Shown in pieces: positions 22,156 through 30,989 of a DNA stretch of 57,729 nt (the stretch's first letter is position 1; every line of letters begins with the position of its first letter). The DNA comes from a virus, in IMG/VR virus record IMGVR_UViG_3300036853_000468, positions 1 to 57,729 of that record, one strand, 5' to 3'. The position numbers and the translations under genes were made by a program. Below the pieces are notes generated by a model. The model worked only from the letters and a program-made list of their open reading frames with translations. It did no database searches and was not told the DNA's origin.

Positions 22156-24816
22156 TCATATGCGTGCTCCTGTATTGAGTCTTATGCCGTCAACGATATA
22201 CGGCATCTGCGCACGTGTTAGCCGTTGCCCATCGAGAATGATGTCAGGAAGATTGACAATGATCTGTGGCTGTGGAACTTGACTGAATTGAGCTGGAACA
22301 ACGCGTGTACTTGCTGGCAGAGCGCTCGGTGCCATGCTCATTGAAATTGGGGCTACAAGATCCCCTAGCGCCCCGCGAAGTTGTGGGAGACCAGCAAGCA
22401 TTCCTTCTGAGATTTGTCCAGTAATCCCCTCGCCTTGCTCAGCCAGGAAGCGTAGTGGTCCGATTCGCGCAGGGCTATGTGGCAGATGATCAGCAATATA
22501 GTTTGTTACCGTCGATATTGCGCTACCTACCGCGCCTATGGCATTTCGTATCCCTTGAGCTATTTTATTTACAATATTCATTCCACCCTGAAAAGCAGAA
22601 TTAGCTGCTGATGCAAGAGCACCTGCTATCACTCCTGGTATACCTGAGAGCGCGGCATTGGCCCGACCTGCCATTTGCATGAGCTGGCTGATAAATCCAC
22701 TGACGAGCTGTGCAGCCAACCTTACAGCCTCAATATTGAGCCGAGCGAACCAGATCAACGTGCCCAGGACGAGGTCTGGAATTATCGATCCGCCGACGAG
22801 TGCACGATAGAGCATTGTGAAATATCCGATTATTGTGGTAACGATGCCCATGACCAATCCGCTGATAAAACCCCATACTGCTTGAAATAATCCAGCTATA
22901 ATATTGAGTACACCAGTGAACATATTAACTATTCCGCCCCAAATAGTGCCTAGATCAGCCCCTAATCTATCAAAACGCCCCGTAAATAAATCCACGAAAA
23001 ATCCAATAATTCCAAGAATAATCTGTATCGCCCCTGAAATAACCTGAACAATTCCACCGAAGACGCGAGCGATCCCACCAATTACCCCTGCAAGCCCTGC
23101 AATAATCCCTACCAGTACTGCGAGCAAAATGCCTATGGCCACCACAACAACACCAAGAATAATTGCTCCGATTAACTGAAATGCAGGTATAGCAGGTTGA
23201 ATTGCCTTAACAAGGTCATTCCAGGCAGGAACTATTTGAGACTGAAATACCGTTACAAGTTGCTGCCATACGGAAATGAATACAGAAGATAGATATGAGC
23301 CGATTTGCTGAAATATTTGCTGAACAAATTGAAGGATAGGAGTAGGGATAGCCGCAACAAGTTGATTCCAATGCTGAACAAGCAAAACGATGCCAGCTAC
23401 CAGAAGTGCAATACCGGCACCAACAGCAATAAATGGTGCGGCAACCGTTAATGTAGCAATAGCCGCCGCACCTGCCGCCGCTGCCCAACTCCAAAAGGCG
23501 AATACCAGTAATCCAGCGATAGCCCCTGCGACTGAAACCAGTACGGCCATCAGTGCTGTCAGAGCAACCTGATTCTGTTGGAAGAAGTTTGTGAGATTGG
23601 CACCTACACCGACCAGTGTCGTTACTCCATTAACAACACCAAGCAGAGCCGTCGTTACACCTCCTGCAAGTATAGCTGCGAAAGACTGAAATGCAGGTGA
23701 AGAGAAACCATCTATGAGCTTGCCAAGTGCGGGTAAAAGCGCCGTACCGATTTTGATACCTGTTGTTTCCAGTACCTCTTTTGTCCGGTCCCACTTGAAG
23801 TTGAAATCACCTTGAACTGATGCCCAACCCGTGATGGAACTGCCACCCTGTTTAACCGATGCCGTGATATTTGTCACGTTATCCCTGAAGGTCTGCATGT
23901 GGTCGCCAGTCAATCCCAACATGCCCTGTAGCTGTTCAGTCCCCCCAACGATGTCCTTCATGGCACTGATATAATCGGCACTCCCCGCAGGGAATTTCTT
24001 ACCGATAGCGTCGGTGATCATTGCCAGTGCGTCAGGCAGGGACTTCTTCATGGCAGTAGCCACATCGTCTGTGGTCAATCCAACACTTTCCAGTGCGTTT
24101 CTCGCCTGGTCAGTTGGCGCATTGAGTGCAAGGATCGTTTGGCGCAAATAGGTTGCGGCCTCAGCAGCCGGTACACCTGAAGCCGTGAGTGTTGCCATGC
24201 CTGCCGAAATATCGGTGAGTCCGACACCCGCTGCCGATGCGGTAGGTAAGATGGCCGCAAGTGAGGCCGCAAGATCGCCCATCTTGGTCTTTCCTGCCGC
24301 TACTGTCGCTATTAGGGTATTTGTGGCCTGTGCAGAGGAAACATTTGCTGCTGCGTAGTCGGTCATGATTGTCGTTACCCCATCGGCAACGACCCCCAGA
24401 TCGGCTGATCCAACCTTGGCACCCATCGCTGCATCACGTAGCGTTTGCAGTGCTTTTGTCCCATGCTGACCACTACTCTCGATGAGATACATTCCGGCTG
24501 AGAGTTGTGCTGTAGTCGTACCAACCGGACCTGCCATTGCCAGGATGCCATCACTGACCATTTTGAGGCTGCTTGCTGATTCACCAGCACCTGTTACCAG
24601 CGAGGTCATTGAACTTTGAAAATCGCCAGCCATCTTGACGCTTGCAATACCTATTCCAACCAGAGCCACAACGCCAGCAGCAGCAGCACCCAACGCAAAA
24701 GCGCGGATCTTCCCCGCTGTTTCATCAACAGAGGCTCCGACCGCTCGCATTTTGCTTGCGGTTGCGTCGGCTCCCTCGTCTGAAACTTTTGCTACAAGCT
24801 GACTGGCTAGAACCAA
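22156..24816 (-). CDS. Tape measure protein
   Basis: 886 residues. The N-terminal 350 residues match the PhageMin_Tail family (FALGAAAAGVVALVGIGIAS, GMATLTASGVPAAEAATYLR, LPDALAMITDAIGKKF), followed by many hydrophobic helices (about 370-700) and a C-terminal segment with NYIADHLPHSPARIGPLRFL. It sets tail length and is ejected with DNA. By the usual scaling of about 0.15 nm per residue the tail would be near 130 nm. The start is a TTG at 24816 with GGAGGG at good spacing; no ATG fits. Confidence 0.9.
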   Translation of the reverse strand: MVLASQLVAKVSDEGADATASKMRAVGASVDETAGKIRAFALGAAAAGVVALVGIGIASVKMAGDFQSSMTSLVTGAGESASSLKMVSDGILAMAGPVGTTTAQLSAGMYLIESSGQHGTKALQTLRDAAMGAKVGSADLGVVADGVTTIMTDYAAANVSSAQATNTLIATVAAGKTKMGDLAASLAAILPTASAAGVGLTDISAGMATLTASGVPAAEAATYLRQTILALNAPTDQARNALESVGLTTDDVATAMKKSLPDALAMITDAIGKKFPAGSADYISAMKDIVGGTEQLQGMLGLTGDHMQTFRDNVTNITASVKQGGSSITGWASVQGDFNFKWDRTKEVLETTGIKIGTALLPALGKLIDGFSSPAFQSFAAILAGGVTTALLGVVNGVTTLVGVGANLTNFFQQNQVALTALMAVLVSVAGAIAGLLVFAFWSWAAAAGAAAIATLTVAAPFIAVGAGIALLVAGIVLLVQHWNQLVAAIPTPILQFVQQIFQQIGSYLSSVFISVWQQLVTVFQSQIVPAWNDLVKAIQPAIPAFQLIGAIILGVVVVAIGILLAVLVGIIAGLAGVIGGIARVFGGIVQVISGAIQIILGIIGFFVDLFTGRFDRLGADLGTIWGGIVNMFTGVLNIIAGLFQAVWGFISGLVMGIVTTIIGYFTMLYRALVGGSIIPDLVLGTLIWFARLNIEAVRLAAQLVSGFISQLMQMAGRANAALSGIPGVIAGALASAANSAFQGGMNIVNKIAQGIRNAIGAVGSAISTVTNYIADHLPHSPARIGPLRFLAEQGEGITGQISEGMLAGLPQLRGALGDLVAPISMSMAPSALPASTRVVPAQFSQVPQPQIIVNLPDIILDGQRLTRAQMPYIVDGIRLNTGARI

Positions 24817-24818
24817 GA

Positions 24819-25070
24819 TTACTTCCCTCCTTTCGGTTTATTGCGCTCCTGAATATTCTTCTGGGCCTGGGCCTCTGCTTTCATGTAGAGGAGTGCTTTT
24901 TGTTCCCACCAGAGCGGCTGTTCTGCCAGCTCCCACGGCGCAACGCCCAAATACTTCGCCGCCTGGACAAACGCGTACTCTTCAGTACATGCTCCAAATT
25001 TCCCCTCGCTTGCTAAATAGCGCCTCAGATTCTTTAGCTCCTCCTTTTCTTCCTCTGAGGCGCTGATTTG
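24819..25070 (-). CDS. Tail assembly chaperone, frameshifted C-terminal part (T)
   Basis: 83 codons open in the -1 frame relative to the upstream gene, with no start codon of their own near the overlap. The frame is closed upstream by TGA just before 25080. Protein reads QISASEEEKEELKNLRRYL, GKFGACTEEYAFVQAAKYLG, VAPWELAEQPLWWEQKALLY, MKAEAQAQKNIQERNKPKGG. It would be produced as a 213-residue fusion through -1 slippage at 25070-25076, like lambda gpGT. The position directly before the tape measure gene is the standard one. The stop TAA is followed at once by the TTG of the tape measure gene. Confidence 0.85.
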   Translation of the reverse strand, partial: QISASEEEKEELKNLRRYLASEGKFGACTEEYAFVQAAKYLGVAPWELAEQPLWWEQKALLYMKAEAQAQKNIQERNKPKGGK

Positions 25071-25459
25071 TTTGGGTTTATAAACCGTTCAATAATCTCT
25101 TTAAAGAGCCAGTAGGGAAGCTCATCTAAGCTATCTGCATTGAGCGGGACCACTTTGATCAGCTTTGAATTGCACTTTTCTCCATTTTGACAATCTTCAC
25201 ATTTACTACATGGAAAATAATCTTCTAAATCCCATGACTCGAAAAATGAGAGAAGCAGTGTATAGACCTCATCTTCTATTTCCTTCTGCTTTTCTTCATT
25301 GTCAACCGTCTTTTCCGCCAATTTCGTAAGGTACTGCATTCGATTCAATACCTTTGGCGTCAGTCGGCTTGGATAATACTCAATGGTGAGTATCTCACCA
25401 TTCCCTAGTGGAAATTTCGCTTCATCGCTATCATTGAGTATATTGCTAAGATTTGGCAT
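25034..25459 (-). CDS. Tail assembly chaperone (G-like)
   Basis: 141 residues without frameshift. TIEYYPSRLTPKVLNRMQYL and EDEVYTLLLSFFESWDLEDY are features of tail chaperones, which coat the tape measure during tail assembly. A cysteine-rich insert FPCSKCEDCQNGEKCNSKL is unusual and may bind zinc. Located between tail tube and tape measure genes. It yields a longer product through the slippery site near its end. Confidence 0.8.
   Translation of the reverse strand: MPNLSNILNDSDEAKFPLGNGEILTIEYYPSRLTPKVLNRMQYLTKLAEKTVDNEEKQKEIEDEVYTLLLSFFESWDLEDYFPCSKCEDCQNGEKCNSKLIKVVPLNADSLDELPYWLFKEIIERFINPNKSAPQRKKRRS
25070..25076 (-). promoter_or_regulatory. Programmed -1 frameshift site CCCAAAC
   Basis: The heptamer C CCA AAC fits the X XXY YYZ rule in the zero frame: Pro-CCA can re-pair on CCC and Asn-AAC on AAA. 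It lies within the region open in both frames and ahead of the zero-frame stop at 25034. The overlapping heptamer A AAC CCA (25073-25079) also fits but is a weaker candidate. Confidence 0.8.
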
Positions 25460-25466
25460 TTTTTAC

Positions 25467-26471
25467 CTACAGTGCTGTTAATAGATTGGTGAGAGTGAGT
25501 CGCTGTGCTAAACCCGTACTCCATGCAGGATCTTCAATCAGCTCACATTCCCATGTAATTGCATAGACACCATCTTGATCTTCCCACGGGTTAGGTTTGA
25601 CGAATTTCAAAGCCATATCGTGTTGAAAAATGTTGTACACAGCACCGGGCCCATCGGATGCAATTTGTGCACCTTGTGCCTCACAACGGATGTACTTTGT
25701 GGTCCCTGCTCGCATGTCGTTAAGCGGAAGCATGCCATTCGCGTCGGCCTCTTGTGTGATTTTGAAAGAGGTTTTTGGAGGATGGTCAACATGGGCAGAC
25801 CAGGAGGCTGCGGAACGATTGATAAACCAGGCTGGTCCATAAATGTCGGACATATCAAACTCAACACTCTCCACATTCAGGAGTTGCGTCGTACCGAGAC
25901 CGGCGGATGTGGCATCCATCCATATATTCCACTGATTAGCTGTACTTGGAGCAAGAGTTATCGTCGTTGGGGATGCCGTCATCGTGATATTGTCTGTCGT
26001 CAATTGTCCAATGAGATCAGCACTACAGGTAAACTCATCTCTTGAGCCTTTGTAACCAAAGCTAGTAAAAAGACCATAGGAGAACTTTTGTGCACGTGTC
26101 GCAGTTTCACCATTCTCGATTGAGAATGTTTTAAGAGAGGCATTGCCAGAAATTGGAGGCGTGAATGTGTGATCTTTTGCGGTAGCAGATGTACCGTGTG
26201 CAGCTATAACACCAGTTCCCATTGCACCATTTAAGGGATAAATAAGAGCATTGAAATCAAGAGGACCATCCACACTCCCACTCGACCACTCCTTGTTCAG
26301 TGCGCTGGAGCTGGCATATTTGCGCCCCGTGCCACGATACATCTTTACTTCTGCCTCAATGCCTAGTTTCCAATCACCCCACCGCAAAAGTTTGTTTGCT
26401 GGCACCGAAGTTCCTGATGTGGATTCTACACCTATTTGTGTATTCTGATTTATTGTCGACCGATGCGGCAT
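25467..26471 (-). CDS. Major tail (tube) protein
   Basis: 334 residues. Begins HRSTINQNTQIGVESTSGTS, VPANKLLRWGDWKLGIEAEV, a typical start of siphovirus tube proteins, and continues with YSYGLFTSFGYKGSRDEFTC-like strand pairs and a C-terminal domain ending LAQRLTLTNLLTAL. It would polymerise as hexameric rings to form the tail tube. There is no sheath gene, so the tail is non-contractile. Position just upstream of the chaperone genes supports the call. Confidence 0.8.
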   Translation of the reverse strand: MPHRSTINQNTQIGVESTSGTSVPANKLLRWGDWKLGIEAEVKMYRGTGRKYASSSALNKEWSSGSVDGPLDFNALIYPLNGAMGTGVIAAHGTSATAKDHTFTPPISGNASLKTFSIENGETATRAQKFSYGLFTSFGYKGSRDEFTCSADLIGQLTTDNITMTASPTTITLAPSTANQWNIWMDATSAGLGTTQLLNVESVEFDMSDIYGPAWFINRSAASWSAHVDHPPKTSFKITQEADANGMLPLNDMRAGTTKYIRCEAQGAQIASDGPGAVYNIFQHDMALKFVKPNPWEDQDGVYAITWECELIEDPAWSTGLAQRLTLTNLLTAL

Positions 26472-26543
26472 ATGTCACGCCTCCCATCATCCCTTTCCTG
26501 ATATCTATCTAAAGATGCCAGGAGAGAGATACAAAAGGAAAAT

Positions 26544-26969
26544 TTATACCTGTTCTACAATGTGGTGATATAAACCACCAGTATGACTCCACTTCACACC
26601 GTCAGCTCGTACTTCGTCATAGTGCAATGGGTTCTCTCGATAGCAGCTTGATACATAACCGCCGATCACACTCCCTGATGTCCGTTTGAAAGTGTCGTCA
26701 ATAAGTGCAGACATCTGAAAGAGTAGTGTGAGCATTGCAGATGGGCCAACAACTTTAATCTGAAAAAGGAGGTGAGCGAATATGCGGATCGCGTTGAGCG
26801 TTAAGGTGTCATGACCAGCCTGGAACGAGAGCACGATCCAGGGAGGCATTGTGCCTACGGGAGCAGCTCCGGTGTGAATGCCACCAGTTGCGAGAGCCAC
26901 CAGTGTTGGATTGGCTTCAAGCTCCGTTTTGATAAAGTCGAGAGAAGCGGCTATTTCGGCTGTGCTCAT
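26544..26969 (-). CDS. Tail terminator/minor tail protein (DUF3168-like)
   Basis: 141 residues. [40 protein letters not shown] and [20 protein letters not shown] follow the strand/helix order of tail terminator proteins that cap the tube at the head-proximal end. It precedes the tube gene in the usual neck order. The family assignment is by pattern and position. ATGA overlap with the small gene upstream. Confidence 0.65.
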   Translation of the reverse strand: MSTAEIAASLDFIKTELEANPTLVALATGGIHTGAAPVGTMPPWIVLSFQAGHDTLTLNAIRIFAHLLFQIKVVGPSAMLTLLFQMSALIDDTFKRTSGSVIGGYVSSCYRENPLHYDEVRADGVKWSHTGGLYHHIVEQV

Positions 26970-27091
26970 TTTGACTTGCCTGCTGTCCTGTAAGCAATGG
27001 CCGCCGCTTGCTTTTGGGACTTGCCTGCCTTGATCTCAGTCGCAATATTTTTGCTGATAGTCTTCTGGCTGCTTCCTTTTTTTAATGGCAT
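26966..27091 (-). CDS. Small conserved basic phage protein (41 aa)
   Basis: 41 residues: [19 protein letters not shown], then [20 protein letters not shown]. This short lysine-rich pattern (KGSS..TIS.NI..EI.AGK.QKQA.AIA....GK) is one I recognise from many phages among neck and head genes; function unknown. GAGGGA lies before the ATG and the stop overlaps the next ATG. Confidence 0.75.
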   Translation of the reverse strand: MPLKKGSSQKTISKNIATEIKAGKSQKQAAAIAYRTAGKSK

Positions 27092-27098
27092 TGGTCCC

Positions 27099-27365
27099 TC
27101 ATTCGCTCTTTTGAACAGGAGAGATGAAAACATCATATTCCTGTCCTAGTTTGGCCTCATGGAATACTTGTGCAGCCGCTGGATTGACAATGCCCATCTT
27201 GAGATCACCTGATGGTGTGGCACTCCCAAACGGCTCACCCTGCACCGCGCCTAACTCGACATACGCCCCCTCGACTACCTTTGCCTCCTCTTCACCAGGA
27301 GCTTTGTAATATCCGCGCATGCGGGTAACTCGATCTAAACGAAATCGTGCATGAATTTGTGACAT
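27099..27365 (-). CDS. Hypothetical neck-region protein
   Basis: 88 residues from ATG 27365, with AAAGGA at good spacing; the open frame to 27515 is rejected because it runs through the upstream gene without a ribosome-binding site. Sequence: [61 protein letters not shown] beta-rich small protein. No family recognised. Confidence 0.65.
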   Translation of the reverse strand: MSQIHARFRLDRVTRMRGYYKAPGEEEAKVVEGAYVELGAVQGEPFGSATPSGDLKMGIVNPAAAQVFHEAKLGQEYDVFISPVQKSE

Positions 27366-27378
27366 GAATAGATCCTTT

Positions 27379-27777
27379 CTATCGTGCGGCTGCTTCCATC
27401 CTTTGCTTGAGAAGTTGCATGGCCTTGTCGAATCCTGCCCTCGTTCGTTCAATGCCTGGCTCAAAAAAGGGCCTTGGTGGCTGATGCACTGTCCCATAAT
27501 TTGGATAGATGGCATACTCAGCAGCCACCACGATATACGCTTCCATCTCTCCTGGGCGTGCTAATTCTGGGAATGCTTTTCCCCCGCCTGTATAGGTACT
27601 GCTATCACTCGTGATGTTGTATACGCTGTTAAACATGAATCCAGTGTCGATTAAGTCGTTAGCCTGTATTTCCGCCTTGACATTGCCCTCTCCATCAAGC
27701 GCAACTTTGCGCACGACGGCTTTCATTGCTGGCTTGATAGCACTGGCTACGTTATTCCAGTGGTTGAAGCTCGCCAT
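27379..27777 (-). CDS. HK97 gp10-like tail completion/neck protein
   Basis: 132 residues from ATG 27777, which shares its A with the upstream stop TGA. IDTGFMFNSVYNITSDSS, then AYIVVAAEYAIYPNYGTVHQ and PPRPFFEPGIERTRAGFD give the gp10-family signature (D-T-G-x-L...YA-x-Y-x-E/N-Y-G-T...PAPFL-x-PA). These proteins join the head connector to the tail. Position in the neck cluster agrees. Confidence 0.85.
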   Translation of the reverse strand: MASFNHWNNVASAIKPAMKAVVRKVALDGEGNVKAEIQANDLIDTGFMFNSVYNITSDSSTYTGGGKAFPELARPGEMEAYIVVAAEYAIYPNYGTVHQPPRPFFEPGIERTRAGFDKAMQLLKQRMEAAAR

Positions 27778-28139
27778 CAAGCCACCTCCGCCGCAAGCAC
27801 ATCGGTAAGACCGGAGAGTGAACGGAGATCTAGCACTTTCTGCACTTTCAGCTTTCTCGTGCCAAAGTAGAGATTGCTGTTTTCTCGCACATCCGTTCCG
27901 TAGGGAAAATGCACAACCCACGTTGACTGGGATGCTATCAATTCGGCGTATACGCTGAGCAGGCTACCTTTTGGTGGCTCCAAACCAGCAAGGGCTTCGA
28001 TACCGGAGCTTTCCGTCTCTGTTGGTTCCCCATAGGTGCCGGTGCTTGTCGTCACGTGCTTGATGACACACGGCGTATCACATACAGCGGCTGCAAGATC
28101 GGCGCGTATGGAGGCAAGTTCAGTAACAGGCAACATCAT
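27777..28139 (-). CDS. Head-tail joining (stopper/adaptor) protein
   Basis: 120 residues. IRADLAAAVCDTPCVIKHVT, then SLLSVYAELIASQSTWVVHF and LYFGTRKLKVQKVLDLRSLS match the beta-barrel layout of head closure proteins. It lies in order between the connector-like gene and the gp10-like gene and overlaps the upstream gene by 20 nt. Confidence 0.65.
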   Translation of the reverse strand: MMLPVTELASIRADLAAAVCDTPCVIKHVTTSTGTYGEPTETESSGIEALAGLEPPKGSLLSVYAELIASQSTWVVHFPYGTDVRENSNLYFGTRKLKVQKVLDLRSLSGLTDVLAAEVA

Positions 28140-28716
28140 CCCTCCTCATCTTTGCGATCTTTGGCTTTGCCATTCTGCGAAAGTATGCAGCCAGTTCAAG
28201 CTTTGCGGCTCTCATGTCTGAGCGCTTCAATGTCTGCCCATTGACTGAAATGTCGTAGGCCCCTGCAAGTGCAGACGCCCAAAATGTGAGCAAGTCAGCA
28301 GCAGTACAGTTGAGATCGTAGATCTTGCCTGTTGCATAGATCGGCGGCCACTGCCCAGGCGCTGTTCCATTCACAAATGGGGTGAGTTGGAACTGAAAAT
28401 GCCCTGTGATGTAATCCGATGCAAGCGGTGTCAGCACTTTCCAGGGACTACCAGAAAGATACCCTTGCAGTGTCGCGTCACTTTCCCACCATTGATAGCG
28501 CGAGTAGAAATCTGCATACACAAACTCCGCTTGATTGTTTGTGCTTGCAGTATTCACGACGACTGGCTCAGCACGCAAAGGCTCCATGCGAATATCTTCA
28601 CGATTTACGTCTAGCTGATCCTGCACGTTTTGGTCGGTGAACTGCTGACTCGTCGGATCGTTGATCATCATCCTCACTTGTGCTATCAGCGTCAACATGC
28701 TCTCCCTGACTGCCAT
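28120..28716 (-). CDS. Head-tail connector protein
   Basis: 198 residues. MLTLIAQVRMMINDPTSQQF, then TDQNVQDQLDVNREDIRM is a connector-type N-terminus (short helices contacting the portal), followed by a region with DLNCTAADLLTFWASALAGA and LKRSDMRAAKLELAAYFRRM. The start is at 28716 or at 28698 (MLTLIA); either way the beginning lies within the preceding gene's coding sequence in another frame, an overlap of at least 101 nt. Confidence 0.7.
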   Translation of the reverse strand: MAVRESMLTLIAQVRMMINDPTSQQFTDQNVQDQLDVNREDIRMEPLRAEPVVVNTASTNNQAEFVYADFYSRYQWWESDATLQGYLSGSPWKVLTPLASDYITGHFQFQLTPFVNGTAPGQWPPIYATGKIYDLNCTAADLLTFWASALAGAYDISVNGQTLKRSDMRAAKLELAAYFRRMAKPKIAKMRRDDVACY

Positions 28717-28855
28717 CGATTAACTCGCTCTCTGGTTGCTCTTCGGGTACTGCTCTCGGATCGTCAATTTCAACGGCCCCTTCTCCAAGCAATCGTTTGA
28801 CGTGATCCTCATTCAGCACAAGCTCCTCGCGACCATTGGAAAGTTTGAGCCACAT
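28598..28855 (-). CDS. Hypothetical head-module protein, acidic tail
   Basis: 85 residues. The N-terminus WLKLSNGREELVLNEDHVKR, LLGEGAVEIDD resembles short phage proteins that begin W[VL]xLxNGRExLVxxEHxxRLL and lie after the capsid gene. The C-terminal 45 residues are acidic then basic and low in complexity (DADSTSEDDDQRSDES). That tail is encoded across the start of the connector gene in another frame. Confidence 0.65.
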   Translation of the reverse strand: MWLKLSNGREELVLNEDHVKRLLGEGAVEIDDPRAVPEEQPESELIDGSQGEHVDADSTSEDDDQRSDESAVHRPKRAGSARRKS

Positions 28856-28865
28856 GAAACACCTC

Positions 28866-29261
28866 CTAGAGTGATACAGGAAGTAAAAGTGCCCATATCG
28901 TTCCGGTCATGGACGCAGCAAAATCTATATTTAAGGTATTATCCGCCTGGATAAATCGTGAGACATCAAAAGGTCCGATAAAAGCAGTTCCGGTTGAAGC
29001 TGTTAAATTTCCCGATGTGAAATCGCCGATGCCACTTCTAAAGGCGGGCGGATTTGCACCAGCTTTCACCGTGACCGTCTTCGTGCCTGCAAATGTGTTT
29101 TGTATATACAGGACAAGCCTATCTAAATTGGCTCCCGCAGGAATACCTGTTGATGGGATAGTAACAACCATCCCGTTTGCTGCATCAATTGCGGTACCTG
29201 CCTGATTGAGTACTGCCCCATTTGCAGTAAGATTGGTAAGTGGTAAAGCTGTTCTTGCCAT
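28866..29261 (-). CDS. Putative head decoration/fibre protein
   Basis: 131 residues, beta-rich: ALPLTNLTANGAVLNQAGTA, LDRLVLYIQNTFAGTKTVTV, TAFIGPFDVSRFIQADNTLN. This is a jelly-roll-like small protein, directly downstream of the capsid gene, where decoration or head-stabilising proteins usually lie. No catalytic motif. The assignment is by pattern and place. Confidence 0.6.
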   Translation of the reverse strand: MARTALPLTNLTANGAVLNQAGTAIDAANGMVVTIPSTGIPAGANLDRLVLYIQNTFAGTKTVTVKAGANPPAFRSGIGDFTSGNLTASTGTAFIGPFDVSRFIQADNTLNIDFAASMTGTIWALLLPVSL

Positions 29262-29273
29262 GTTCTCCCTCTC

Positions 29274-30230
29274 TTACGGCTTTTGCAGATATGCAACAGC
29301 GATAGCGTCGGGCCTGATCGTTTTGGCCCCATACAACATCAACCCTTTGACGGCATCCCCAAACCGACGTTCCGGTCGATACGCCTCAACTTCTCGCAGC
29401 CCTTCAGCCTTGGTGAGGCCCATCGAATGTCCAGCGAAAAAGACATCCTGTGAACCGGATGCACCGACCGTCCCACCAATATGCGGAGCATTCAAACTCT
29501 CGTAGATGTCCATGTTCTCAATGCGTCCTAGATAGGCGTCAGAAGCATTGCCAGCAGAGGCGTCAAGCTTTCCAGAGAGGATCGTGAGCCGTGCACTGGC
29601 AGTATTAAAGCCGGTGAAACGGGCGTCCATTGTGAGGTGCGATTTGCCCCAGGGCGGACACACACACCATCTGCCTTGTTTCGGAATTTTTGCCTCGGTG
29701 AGCTTCTGCGAGAGCAGTACGAGATTATCGTAGAGCGTGGTACCCGCGCCAATATTGGCCGCTGTGGGGACAGTAACCGTTGTGAATGAGCCTGATGAAC
29801 CAATAAGGTTGGCAGACTGGGCGTCTGTGTAGAAACCCGAATAGTACAGGTCCATCGTATCGGCCATCTGATAACCGGCGTCACTCATCGCCTGCGCCAT
29901 GACCTTGGGGTTACTCTGGGCTTTGTCCACGTCATCGATTAGAAAGTTGTATGACTTTGCCTGGCTGATGGTAAGCATGGTTTGAGCGTCGGTCAGGCTC
30001 TGCGGAGCTGCCATATCCGTATCTTTGACATAATTGGATATAGTCACAACTCCAATGGCGCTGATTCTCACGGTATCGCCATAGGCACTGATCTCACCTT
30101 GATAGTCGGTATTGAACAGAGCACCGAATACCTGATTCTTACGCAGGTTGACGATCATTGAATCAGCCCATATTTCAGGGATGAAGTTATTTAAGCTCAA
30201 GTGAGCCTCCTGCAATCCCTTGCTTAACAT
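29274..30230 (-). CDS. Major capsid protein (P22 coat-like, HK97 fold)
   Basis: 318 residues. NNFIPEIWADSMIVNLRKNQ, VFGALFNTDYQGEISAYGDT, VRISAIGVVTISNYVKDTDM and a C-terminal VEAYRPERRFGDAVKGLMLY are hallmarks of the P22 coat/HK97-fold capsid group (N-arm, E-loop after GEI..GDTVRI, A-domain). It is preceded by the scaffold gene, as expected. There is no fused protease domain. Confidence 0.88.
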   Translation of the reverse strand: MLSKGLQEAHLSLNNFIPEIWADSMIVNLRKNQVFGALFNTDYQGEISAYGDTVRISAIGVVTISNYVKDTDMAAPQSLTDAQTMLTISQAKSYNFLIDDVDKAQSNPKVMAQAMSDAGYQMADTMDLYYSGFYTDAQSANLIGSSGSFTTVTVPTAANIGAGTTLYDNLVLLSQKLTEAKIPKQGRWCVCPPWGKSHLTMDARFTGFNTASARLTILSGKLDASAGNASDAYLGRIENMDIYESLNAPHIGGTVGASGSQDVFFAGHSMGLTKAEGLREVEAYRPERRFGDAVKGLMLYGAKTIRPDAIAVAYLQKP

Positions 30231-30267
30231 CTCTCAAAAGGTGCTAGGCAAGAAATACAAAAGATTA

Positions 30268-30948
30268 TTAGCGTGGCATTGGATTACTGGCCATCCATTG
30301 CGTGATTTCAATTCTTCTTGCGCGGTACTCTTCCGCTGACATCTTGGAAATGATGTCCCAGGAGAGCGGTTGTGCGCTACTGCTACTACGTGGCGGATTC
30401 GTTGCGCCTCCACTGGATGGCGATGGCGTTTGTGGCTTCAGATCAAATTGCTTGACCATTGCCTTAAATGCAGCTTCCAAATTAGCAGGATTGCCCGCCT
30501 CATCAAATTCAAGAGCGGCTTTATCCAGTAGTCGCGTGGCCGCTTCAGGATTGAGACCTTGCTTTATCGCATGCAATTGGATCGCGTGATTCAAGCGGTC
30601 TTCCTGATGTCGAGAGATGACATCATCACGCTCTTTTTGCAAAGTTGCCAGTTGCTCTTGAAGTTTCCTGGTCGTAAGGGACTGCTTCTCTTGTTCGGAA
30701 AGTTGAGATGCTTCGATCTGCTCTTTAAACTGTTTGAGTTGCTCATTCTCAAGACGGTGCGCTTTTGCATCAGCATTTGTCTTTTTAAGAGCAGCCTCCA
30801 TACGCTGGACTTGCGCTTGCAGATCAGCAATAGTTGGTTCTGTCGTGGCGGGTCCTGATGTCGCATCAGTTGCCGGTGTGCCCGTCGCGGGCTTGGGGTC
30901 CGTTCCGCTCAACGTCGCGTCTTGCGGATCGGTGGTATCTTCTGCCAT
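30268..30948 (-). CDS. Scaffold protein
   Basis: 226 residues. A low-complexity N-terminus (DPKPATGTPATDATSGPATT) is followed by a long coiled coil (IADLQAQVQRMEAALKKTNA, EQEKQSLTTRKLQEQLATLQ) and a helical C-terminal domain (PLSWDIISKMSAEEYRARRI). This is the pattern of phage scaffolds, whose C-terminal helices bind capsid protein during procapsid assembly. Immediately upstream of the capsid gene. Confidence 0.85.
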   Translation of the reverse strand: MAEDTTDPQDATLSGTDPKPATGTPATDATSGPATTEPTIADLQAQVQRMEAALKKTNADAKAHRLENEQLKQFKEQIEASQLSEQEKQSLTTRKLQEQLATLQKERDDVISRHQEDRLNHAIQLHAIKQGLNPEAATRLLDKAALEFDEAGNPANLEAAFKAMVKQFDLKPQTPSPSSGGATNPPRSSSSAQPLSWDIISKMSAEEYRARRIEITQWMASNPMPR

Positions 30949-30989
30949 AGTACTCTCATTTCTATAACAATGTCAAGGATATGTTTGGG

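Noticed and set aside
24642-25016. Rightward 124-codon frame between chaperone and tape measure genes
   Set aside because: It lies opposite the frameshifted chaperone segment and the tape measure start, with a Leu/Gln/Arg-rich shadow composition.
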